DNA from: Tardiphaga sp.
Lineage (GTDB): Bacteria; Pseudomonadota; Alphaproteobacteria; Rhizobiales; Xanthobacteraceae
Direction: 5' to 3'
Assembly: GCA_028290765.1 (NCBI GenBank)
Contig: JAQGJF010000870.1
Location: 1 to 10,059, forward strand
Length of the DNA stretch: 10,059 bases
The notes under the pieces were generated by a model, which was not told where the DNA came from, ran no database searches, and saw nothing but the letters and a program-made list of their open reading frames with translations. The translations under genes were made by a program, and so were the position numbers. Below are positions 1 through 5,653 of the stretch, piece by piece (positions within the stretch are counted from its first letter, which is position 1; each line of letters begins with the position of its first letter).

Positions 1-500
1 TTGTGCAGCAGATAGACCATCGCCCACAGGTGGCGTCCTTCCTCGACGTTGACCTGGAACAGGTAGCGCATGTCATAGAGCGAGGGCGCGGTCTTGCCGA
101 GATGGCGCTGCTGCTCCACCGAGGCCGGCTCGGTGTCGCCCTGGATCACCACCAGCCGGCGCAGCATGGCGCGGTATTCGCCGGGCACTTCCTGCCAGGC
201 CGCCTCGCCCATGTGCTGGCCGAAATTGACCTTGCGGGCCTCATCCTGCGGCGCCAGCAGCACGCCCCAGCGATATTCCGGCATCCGCACGTAATCGAAT
301 TTCGCCCAGCCCTTCGGATCGACGCTCACCGCGGTGCGCAGATAGACCAGCGAGTCCTGAAAGCCTTCCGGCCCCATATCGTTCCACCAGTCGAGATAGC
401 CGGGGTGCCAGCCTTCCAGCGCCTTGAGCACCTGGCGGTCTTCGGTGAGATTCACATTGTTGGGAATCTTGGTGCTGTAGTCGACGTTCATGATGTTCAT
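1..500 (-). CDS. boxB: Benzoyl-CoA 2,3-epoxidase oxygenase subunit BoxB (N-terminal part, cut by window edge)
   Basis: BoxB is the diiron oxygenase component that, with reductase BoxA, epoxidises benzoyl-CoA in the aerobic hybrid benzoate pathway. The frame is open from an ATG at 500 to the left edge, about 166 of the roughly 470 residues usual for the family. The protein begins MNIMNVDYSTKIPNNVNL and carries the family block VIQGDTEPASVEQQ (118-131) and VEEGRHLWAMVYLL (152-165). Glu124, Glu154 and His157 have the spacing expected for the first Glu and the ExxH of the ferritin-like diiron site; the second half of the site lies outside the window. A Shine-Dalgarno sequence AAGGAG (507-512) precedes the ATG. 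boxC lies 119 bp upstream on the same strand, so the two are probably cotranscribed. The family call is firm from sequence memory; the completeness of the gene cannot be judged. Confidence 0.93.
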   Translation of the reverse strand, partial: MNIMNVDYSTKIPNNVNLTEDRQVLKALEGWHPGYLDWWNDMGPEGFQDSLVYLRTAVSVDPKGWAKFDYVRMPEYRWGVLLAPQDEARKVNFGQHMGEAAWQEVPGEYRAMLRRLVVIQGDTEPASVEQQRHLGKTAPSLYDMRYLFQVNVEEGRHLWAMVYLLH

Positions 501-519
501 GGCGGGCTCCTTGGTTGCC

Positions 520-607
520 GTCAGGCCCGGGCTTGGCCCGGGCATCCACGACTTGCTTCATCAGGAAGAAGAAAGACGTGGATGGCCGGGACGAGCCCGG
601 CCATGAC
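520..607. repeat. Imperfect 39-bp inverted repeat between boxC and boxB (REP-like element pair)
   Basis: Two 39-nt arms (520-558 and 569-607) are inverted about a 10-nt spacer; 32 of 39 positions match. Each arm also folds on its own into a 7-bp GC-rich hairpin (525-531 with 537-543, and 584-590 with 596-602). One pair differs in a compensatory way, C526-G542 in one arm against G585-C601 in the other, so pairing has been kept while sequence changed. It lies between the boxC stop and the boxB ribosome binding site, so it would be transcribed in a boxCB message and could attenuate, stabilise or process it. The GGCCGGG...CCCGGCCATCCACG core resembles a repeat I recall as frequent in Bradyrhizobium-group genomes; that match is from memory. 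Confidence 0.8.
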
Positions 608-619
608 GTGGAGAGTTTG

Positions 620-2308
620 TTACACACGCGTCATATCGAATTGCGCCTTCTGGCCGGTGCCGTAGCGCCGCAGCGCACCGTCTTCGCCGACCGCGTTGGG
701 GCGTTGGAAGATCCAGTTCTGCCAGGCGGTCAGCCGCGAGAAGATTTTCGATTCCATGGTTTCCGGGCCGGCAAAGCGCAGATTGGCTTCCATGCCGGTA
801 AGGCTGTCCGGCGAGAAACTGGCGCGCTCCTCGAAGAACACCCGGATCTCGTCGTCCCAGTCGATGTCGTCGAGCGCGAAGGTGACGAGGCCGAGCTGTT
901 CGGCCGCCTCGGCATCGAGCGCCTCGCCGATTCTGGCCTGGGCGCGTTCGACATCGGACGGATCGGCCTGGAAGCGCGACTGCAGCCGGGTCAGGCCATG
1001 GCTCATCGGATAGGGACCGAAATTCAGCGCACTGAGCACGATCGCCGGCGGCGCGCGGTTGTCGCCCTGTTTTTGGCCGATCAGCATGTAGGAGCGATCC
1101 GCCGCGAACACGAGTTCGGCCAGGGTGCCGACGAAGCAGGAGCCCGGCTCGACCAGCGTCACCAAGGTGCGCGAGGTGACGTCGATGCGCTTGAGCACCC
1201 GCTTCCAGTAGTGCCTGACTTCATTGACCAGCCAGTGCGCCTTGTGGGCCTCGAGAAAGGCGTCGTAGGCCAGCACATGGGCGCCTTCGCCATGCGACTT
1301 GAACACCAGCATCGCAGTTTCGAGTTCATTGATACGCAGATGCAGGATGGCGTCGTCGATTTCGCGGGCGACCTGCAGCGACCAAAAATTTGCGCCCTGC
1401 GCCACCATGCCGTCGGTATCGGTGGGCGGCGGCGCGTCCGGCGCCTTGATCGAGAGGGTGGCGATGCGCTCGGCACGGTTGATGTCGACACTGACGAAAC
1501 CATAGCGGATGCCGCTGTCGTCGATGGTCCGTGTCAGCGGCGCCAGCGCGATGCCTTTGCCGTCGCCGTTACGTTTTGAGGCGGTAGCGAATTCCTTGGC
1601 CCGCTCCGATACTTTGGCTTCCAGCTTGCTGTTGGGCACGATCTCGTCGACCAGGCGCCACTGCACGGCGCGCTTGCCTTTGATGCCTTCCTCGATGGTG
1701 CAGAAATAGTCGGCGTGATCGCGGCGCACCTTGCGCTTGTCGACCACCCGGGTGAGGCCGCCGGTGCCCGGCAGCACCGCCAATAGCGGCACTTCCGGCA
1801 AGGCCACCGCCGCGGAGCCGTCATCGGCGAGGATAATGTGGTCGGTGGCGAGCGCCAGTTCGTAACCGCCGCCGGCGGCGGTGCCGTTGATGACGGTGAC
1901 GAAGCGCTGCCCGGAATTCTCGCTGGAATCCTCGAAGCCGTTGCGGGTTTCGTTGGTGAATTTGCAGAAGTTGACCTTGTGCGCGTGGGTCGCGCCCGCC
2001 AGCATGCGGATGTTGGCGCCGGCGCAGAACACCCGGTTCTTGCCCGAGCGCAGCAGCACCACCTTCACCTCGGGATGCTCGAAGCGCAGCCGCTGCACCG
2101 CGTCGGCCAGTTCGATGTCGACGCCGAGGTCGTAGGAATTCAGCTTGAGCTGATAGCCCTCGAACAGGCCGCCGTTCTCGTCGACATCCATGGTCAGGGT
2201 CGCGACGTCGCCCGCGACATCCAGCTTCCAGTGCCGGTAGCGTTTCGGGTCGGTCTGGAAGTCGATGTGCTTGGCGCCGTTCGCGAGGACGCGATCTTCA
2301 CCGGCCAT
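620..2308 (-). CDS. boxC: 2,3-epoxybenzoyl-CoA dihydrolase / benzoyl-CoA-dihydrodiol lyase BoxC
   Basis: BoxC is a cytoplasmic crotonase-superfamily enzyme that hydrolytically opens the ring of 2,3-epoxybenzoyl-CoA, giving 3,4-dehydroadipyl-CoA semialdehyde and formate. The 562-residue length fits the family (about 550). The N-terminal half holds the crotonase core: FCAGANI at 94-100 and NGTAAGGGYELALATDHI at 141-158 are the two oxyanion-hole/CoA segments, followed by PEVPLLAVLPGTGGLTR at 171-187. A second crotonase-like half follows, with VEPGSCFVGTLAELVFAADRSYMLI, as expected for BoxC. The ATG at 2308 is preceded by AGAGGGTGG, an acceptable ribosome binding site, and the stop is TAA at 620-622. 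It is first in the minus-strand order boxC-boxB. The coding frame is uninterrupted and nothing in it looks degraded. Confidence 0.95.
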   Translation of the reverse strand: MAGEDRVLANGAKHIDFQTDPKRYRHWKLDVAGDVATLTMDVDENGGLFEGYQLKLNSYDLGVDIELADAVQRLRFEHPEVKVVLLRSGKNRVFCAGANIRMLAGATHAHKVNFCKFTNETRNGFEDSSENSGQRFVTVINGTAAGGGYELALATDHIILADDGSAAVALPEVPLLAVLPGTGGLTRVVDKRKVRRDHADYFCTIEEGIKGKRAVQWRLVDEIVPNSKLEAKVSERAKEFATASKRNGDGKGIALAPLTRTIDDSGIRYGFVSVDINRAERIATLSIKAPDAPPPTDTDGMVAQGANFWSLQVAREIDDAILHLRINELETAMLVFKSHGEGAHVLAYDAFLEAHKAHWLVNEVRHYWKRVLKRIDVTSRTLVTLVEPGSCFVGTLAELVFAADRSYMLIGQKQGDNRAPPAIVLSALNFGPYPMSHGLTRLQSRFQADPSDVERAQARIGEALDAEAAEQLGLVTFALDDIDWDDEIRVFFEERASFSPDSLTGMEANLRFAGPETMESKIFSRLTAWQNWIFQRPNAVGEDGALRRYGTGQKAQFDMTRV

Positions 2309-2363
2309 GGGCCACCCTCTGTATTTTCCGCGGTTGCGTGAGTTTTTTAGTCGTCAGCCCAAC

Positions 2364-2453
2364 TGCAGGTGGGAATAATTATGAATTTCTATGAATAATA
2401 ATGCATCTTCTCTCGCCGAAAGTCCAGCCGCCTGTGGAAAAAACTGCATTATT
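2364..2453 (-). promoter_or_regulatory. Candidate boxC control region with three TGCA sites
   Basis: The 209-bp gap upstream of boxC is AT-rich for this window. It has TGCA at 2364-2367, 2402-2405 and 2445-2448. The last two lie in an exact 9-bp inverted repeat, AATAATGCA (2397-2405) and TGCATTATT (2445-2453), with TGCA centres 43 bp apart. The 2445 site is also framed by GGAAAAA (2436-2442) and TTTTTCC (2452-2458). BzdR/BoxR-type benzoyl-CoA-responsive repressors are known to recognise TGCA repeats inside longer palindromes, so this is a reasonable operator candidate. A possible minus-strand promoter has -10 CATAAT (plus 2378-2383) and a poor -35 TGCATT (plus 2400-2405) with 16-bp spacing, so one TGCA would overlap the -35. 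The promoter call is weak and no BoxR gene is in the window. Confidence 0.45.
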
Positions 2454-2517
2454 TTTCCGATCCCCATTAAGAATTTGCGCGCGCGTCCTGTCGAACGAAC
2501 GGAATCTCCAAGGACTA

Positions 2518-3648
2518 TCAGTCGCTTACGCTCCACGCCTGAAGCAGTTCGGCGGTCGACATGGGTGGCGCCGCGGCCGAGCCCTGAATGGAGGACCCCG
2601 TCCGGGAAAATCGAGGTGCCGGCGCCGGCTGTTCAAATCCGTCATGGGTCTGGAACGTCGCTCTGGCGCGAAGATGCGGATTGTTCGCGGCTTCCGACAA
2701 CGCGACAACGGGGGTTGCGCAGGTATCGGTCGGCGCCAGTAATTGCGTCCATTGTTCGCGGGTGCGGCTTTTGAACAGGGTTGCCATCCGTGCTTTCAGC
2801 GTTGGCCATGCGATCGGATTGCGCTGTTCATCGAAGGCCGCATCATCGAGTTGAAGGAGATCTCGCAGCGTCGCATAAAACTGCGGTTCGACCGCCCCGA
2901 TCGCGATGTAGAGGCCGTCGGCACATTCATATGATCCATAGAAATGCGAAGCCCCTTCGATGAAATTGGAACGAGGCTGATCCAGCCAGACGCCCAGGGC
3001 ACGCCTGCTGTGGAAGTACGTCAACATATTCGATACGCCGTCGCAAATGGCCGCATCGACGACCTGTCCAAGCCCTGAAATTCTGACTTCGTTCAACGCC
3101 GCAAGCACCCCGACGACAAGGTAGAGTGCACCGCCGCCAAAATCGCCCACCAGATTGAGCGGGGAAACCGGATCGCCTTGTTCCGAACGGAAGCAATCGA
3201 GCGCGCCCGTGATGGCTACATAGTTGATGTCGTGTCCCGCGGTCTGCGACAGCGGGCCGTGCTGCCCCCACCCCGTCATGCGGCCGTAAACCAGGCGCGG
3301 ATGGTGCGACAAGACCTGCTCCGGACCGAGCCCGAGACGTTCCATGACGCCGGGGCGAAAGCCTTCGATCAGGATATCGGCTTTCGCGATCATCGCGTGC
3401 GCCGCAGCAAGGCTGGCAGGGTCCTTGAGATCGAGTTCGACCACGCGCCGTCCGCGATGGACGAACTCTCTCGGATCGCGCTGCCCTTGCCCGGGGCGCG
3501 CAATCGTTACGACATCAGCGCCCATGTCGGACAACAACATTGCCGCGAATAGTCCGGGGCCAATGGCCGCGAATTCGACCACCCTGACGTTTCGCAAGGG
3601 ACCGGTTACCGACGACCTGTTCGTCTCATGGCCGCGCATGGGATCCAT
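2518..3648 (-). CDS. CaiB/BaiF-family protein, alpha-methylacyl-CoA racemase-like
   Basis: This is a class III CoA-transferase-fold protein whose residues point to 2-methylacyl-CoA racemase rather than a transferase. Racemases of this group (AMACR, mycobacterial MCR) epimerise 2R/2S-methylacyl-CoA so that dehydrogenases can act. Arg104, His139 (AGHDINY), Asp169 (NLVGDFGGG) and Glu254 (GAVEPQFY), numbered from the ATG at 3648, have exactly the spacing of MCR Arg91, His126, Asp156 and Glu241. The Asp is shared with true transferases; the His and Glu are the racemase mark. The N-terminal RNVRVVEFAAIGPGLFAAMLL is the CoA-binding Rossmann start. From 3648 the length is 376 residues, close to the family's 360-380. 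The frame stays open to a TTG at 3708, but neither start has a clear ribosome binding site and the extra 20 residues do not look like family sequence. ATG 3639 is also possible. It is divergent from the CoA-transferase pair, with the palindrome at 3720-3734 between them. Confidence 0.85.
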   Translation of the reverse strand: MDPMRGHETNRSSVTGPLRNVRVVEFAAIGPGLFAAMLLSDMGADVVTIARPGQGQRDPREFVHRGRRVVELDLKDPASLAAAHAMIAKADILIEGFRPGVMERLGLGPEQVLSHHPRLVYGRMTGWGQHGPLSQTAGHDINYVAITGALDCFRSEQGDPVSPLNLVGDFGGGALYLVVGVLAALNEVRISGLGQVVDAAICDGVSNMLTYFHSRRALGVWLDQPRSNFIEGASHFYGSYECADGLYIAIGAVEPQFYATLRDLLQLDDAAFDEQRNPIAWPTLKARMATLFKSRTREQWTQLLAPTDTCATPVVALSEAANNPHLRARATFQTHDGFEQPAPAPRFSRTGSSIQGSAAAPPMSTAELLQAWSVSD

Positions 3649-3691
3649 CAGGCCGACACCATTCGAGGAGCTTCGTCCGGGATTACCCCTC

Positions 3692-3719
3692 TTGACAAAA
3701 CGGGTCAACTTAATTGACT
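3692..3719 (+). promoter_or_regulatory. Possible promoter for the CoA-transferase-like operon
   Basis: A perfect -35 hexamer TTGACA lies at 3692-3697. With a 16-bp spacer it faces TTGACT at 3714-3719, a poor -10 (3 of 6). Transcription would then start inside the palindromic operator that begins two to three bases later, a layout suited to repression. The weak -10 makes the call uncertain. The second divergent region also has TTGACA upstream of the same operator. Confidence 0.3.
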
Positions 3720-3734
3720 GATGGTCCGACCAAT
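3720..3734. promoter_or_regulatory. Candidate FadR/GntR-type operator, copy 1
   Basis: GATGGTCCGACCAAT contains the palindrome TGGTC-C-GACCA (3722-3732), which fits the TGGT-N3-ACCA core bound by FadR-subfamily GntR regulators. Read on the minus strand it is ATTGGTCGGACCATC, identical to copy 2 (7978-7992) except for the central base. It lies 79 bp upstream of the preferred racemase ATG and 23 bp upstream of the beta-subunit TTG. The likely binder is the GntR protein at 9153-9923; that assignment is inference. Confidence 0.72.
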
Positions 3735-3737
3735 GAT

Positions 3738-3744
3738 TGGGAGG
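3738..3744 (+). promoter_or_regulatory. Ribosome binding site that fixes a TTG start
   Basis: TGGGAGG at 3738-3744 sits five bases before TTG at 3750. The other in-frame starts lack such a site: TTG at 3714 lies just before the operator with no purine-rich leader, and ATG at 3774 is preceded by a CAGCCGCAGC run. This is why the start is placed at 3750. Confidence 0.7.
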
Positions 3745-3749
3745 TTCCC

Positions 3750-4613
3750 TTGCCGCAGCCGCAGCTTTGTTCGATGGGTGAATTTCTTTCCGTGCAGCTC
3801 GCCCGCGACCTGCGCGACGGCGACAAGGCCATCATCGGGACCAATTCCGACATTCAGGTTGCCGCCTGCAACCTGGCCCGCCGCATGCACGCCCCCTCGC
3901 TCTGGTGGGTCTCCGGTCCCGGAGGCATGACCAATGCTGACGACCCGGTCATCCGGCCGACCGCCGACTATGAAAACATTGCCAACAGCGAGGCGATCCT
4001 CGATCTGCCGCTGATGATCGATTTCATCGACTGGAAGATACATTTCTTCGACTTCGCCATTCTGGGCGCCCTGCAGATCGACAAATTCGGCAACATCAAT
4101 ACGGTTTGCGTCGGCCCGCATGAAAAGCCGCGGCTGCGCGGTCCCGGCACCGTCGGAATCAGCGCGCTTTGCGGTCTCTCCCGGCGCTTCTACGTGATGA
4201 TGCTGCGCCACGAGCGCGGCGCCTTTGTCGAAAAAGTCGATTTCATCTCCGGCCCCGGGCATCTTGATGGAGGCAGCAGCCGCACCGAACGCGGCTTGCC
4301 TGAGGGAGGCCCGTGTCTGGTGGTGACGCCGCTTGGGGTCTTTGACTTCGCTCCCACGACCAAACGGATGCGCGTCAGATCCCTCCACGAGGGCGTGACG
4401 ATGGAGCAGGTTCGCGACAACACCGGTTTCGATCTTGTCTGCGAAGGACGCCCTGAGGTCACGAGGAACCCGGGCAAGGATGAACTCGCTTTGCTTCGCA
4501 CCGAAGTCGATCGGACCGAAGTCCTGAGGACCAAGTTCCCCTGGCCGTCCCTTGCGAAAACGGATCGACCGCCTGCCGTGAAGCCGGATATGCCCGCCGC
4601 CAATCGTCAATAA
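3750..4613 (+). CDS. Class I CoA-transferase-like beta subunit (GctB/IpdB type) lacking the catalytic Glu
   Basis: The 287-residue protein matches the beta chain of two-subunit class I CoA-transferases such as glutaconate CoA-transferase. Matching blocks include ILGALQIDKFGNINT, RRFYVMMLRHERGAFVEKVDFISGPGHLDGG and a C-terminal LVVTPLGVFDF...KRMRV...NTGFDL. In GctB the nucleophile is Glu54 in an ESG motif after APDCHIIV. Here the equivalent is AP-SLWWVSGPGG with Val54, so no Glu is available to form the glutamyl-CoA intermediate. Loss of this Glu is known for IpdAB, which hydrolyses a C-C bond in steroid ring degradation, so a CoA-dependent hydrolase or retro-Claisen role is plausible. Substrate unknown. 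The partner alpha chain follows after 37 bp. Beta before alpha is the reverse of the common order. Start TTG 3750 is chosen from its strong ribosome binding site. Confidence 0.82.
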   Translation: MPQPQLCSMGEFLSVQLARDLRDGDKAIIGTNSDIQVAACNLARRMHAPSLWWVSGPGGMTNADDPVIRPTADYENIANSEAILDLPLMIDFIDWKIHFFDFAILGALQIDKFGNINTVCVGPHEKPRLRGPGTVGISALCGLSRRFYVMMLRHERGAFVEKVDFISGPGHLDGGSSRTERGLPEGGPCLVVTPLGVFDFAPTTKRMRVRSLHEGVTMEQVRDNTGFDLVCEGRPEVTRNPGKDELALLRTEVDRTEVLRTKFPWPSLAKTDRPPAVKPDMPAANRQ

Positions 4614-4650
4614 CGTCACAGGCTTACAAGCCCCAGGCGAGGAAACCAAA

Positions 4651-5526
4651 ATGAGCAAGATTGTCTCTGCAAGCGAAGCATTGGCCGATCTCACCGACGG
4701 CATGCAAATCGCGACCGGCGGCTGGTTGTTTAACGGTCAGCCCATGGCTCTGGTGCGCGAGGTCATCCGCAAGGGCATAAAGGATCTGTCACTTGTCCCC
4801 GCGCCCGGAAGTATCGCACCGGATATGCTGATTGGCGCGGGCGCCGTCAGCGAGGTCTTTTGCGTCTTCATCAGCTTCGAGCACTTCGGATTGGCTCCGA
4901 ACTTCCGTCGCGCCGCCGAGAACGGCACGATCAGGGTGCGGGAGATGGACGGACCGGGGATTGCCGGGGGATTGCGCGCCGGCGCATGCGATCTGCCCTA
5001 CATGCTGGTTCCCGACCTCGGCACCGATCTGCCGCGGGTCAATCCCGACAGCTACCGGCCCATGCCGCATCAGCCCGGCGAGCGTCGCCTGTTATCGGTT
5101 CCCGCCATCCAACCCGATGTCGTTCTTTTGCACGGTCAGCAAGGTGACGAACTCGGAAACGTCCAGTTTCACGGCGGGTGCTTCTTCGATCCGTTGCTGG
5201 CGCAAGCTGCCAAGCGCGTCGTCGTCAGCGTCGACCGGATCGTCGACACGGCAACGATCCGCAAGAACAGCCGACTGACAAAGCTTCCCGCTGCATTCGT
5301 GCACGCGGTTGTCGAAGCGCCCTACGGCGCACATCCTTCGTCAAGCGCCGCCCAATATGGCCTCGACGAGACGCATATGCGGGAATACGTCAAGGCCAGC
5401 AGCAGTCCCGAGAGCTTCGCCGACTACCTGCAGCGATACGTGAGAGACTGCAAGGTTGAGGCCGACTACCACGCTCTTGTCGGAAAGAAGCATCTTGCGT
5501 CTCTGAATATTCCGGTCGCGGTATAG
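4651..5526 (+). CDS. Class I CoA-transferase-like alpha subunit (GctA/IpdA type)
   Basis: This 291-residue protein matches the alpha chain of the same two-subunit family (PF01144 fold). Family blocks are LADLTDGMQIATGGWLFNGQPMALVREVI near the start, GTIRVREMDG at about 91-100, GDELGNVQFHGGCFFDPLLAQAAKRVVVSVDRIV in the middle, and HAVVEAPYGAHPSSSAAQYG near 215-234. The EAP-GAHP segment and the YGLDETHMREY tail resemble what I recall of the mycobacterial IpdA sequence. It should form an alpha2beta2 or similar heteromer with the upstream beta chain. ATG 4651 is preceded by GAGGA at 4639-4643, a good ribosome binding site, and the 37-bp gap to the beta gene implies one transcript. Whether the complex transfers CoA or hydrolyses a CoA thioester ring cannot be decided, but the missing beta-chain Glu favours the second. 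Confidence 0.83.
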   Translation: MSKIVSASEALADLTDGMQIATGGWLFNGQPMALVREVIRKGIKDLSLVPAPGSIAPDMLIGAGAVSEVFCVFISFEHFGLAPNFRRAAENGTIRVREMDGPGIAGGLRAGACDLPYMLVPDLGTDLPRVNPDSYRPMPHQPGERRLLSVPAIQPDVVLLHGQQGDELGNVQFHGGCFFDPLLAQAAKRVVVSVDRIVDTATIRKNSRLTKLPAAFVHAVVEAPYGAHPSSSAAQYGLDETHMREYVKASSSPESFADYLQRYVRDCKVEADYHALVGKKHLASLNIPVAV

Positions 5527-5551
5527 AGCGGGCGGCACCTCGGCGACAGCG

Positions 5552-5652
5552 CTAGAGCCTTTTCCGTTTCGATAGAATCGAAACGGGGCTCTAGATTCGT
5601 TATTTTGACGCGTTTTCTTGACGCGAACCGGGTCCACTTCGCTGGAAAACGC
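5552..5652. repeat. Double-palindrome intergenic repeat at a convergent junction; likely bidirectional terminator
   Basis: The first hairpin pairs CTAGAGCC (5552-5559) with GGCTCTAG (5587-5594) and CCGTTTCGAT (5564-5573) with ATCGAAACGG (5577-5586). That is 18 bp of perfect stem with a TTTT bulge and an AGA loop. The second pairs GCGTTTTC (5610-5617) with GAAAACGC (5645-5652), and inside it GCGAA (5623-5627) with TTCGC (5638-5642). The element fills the gap between the CoA-transferase operon and the dehydrogenase, which converge. I recall near-identical repeats as very common between genes in Bradyrhizobium and Rhodopseudomonas. Its last bases, GCTCTA, include the complement of the dehydrogenase stop codon. 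Confidence 0.85.
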
Positions 5653-5653
5653 T

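Noticed and set aside
515..1579. Long plus-strand open frame opposite boxC
   Set aside because: It lies entirely antisense to the clearly recognisable boxC, with no family features. High-GC codon bias opens such antisense frames.
2518..3648. Formyl-CoA or carnitine-type CoA-transferase as the function of the CaiB/BaiF gene
   Set aside because: The catalytic Asp is shared by both groups, but the His and Glu at exact MCR spacing favour racemase.
3649..3708. Upstream TTG start for the racemase-like gene
   Set aside because: No ribosome binding site, and the 20 extra residues do not resemble the family N terminus. ATG 3648 gives a family-like length and an operator distance matching the other divergent region. 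The choice is not certain.
3705..4703. 332-codon minus-strand open frame opposite the beta subunit
   Set aside because: It is a mirror of the CoA-transferase-like gene; it overlaps both neighbours and has no family match.
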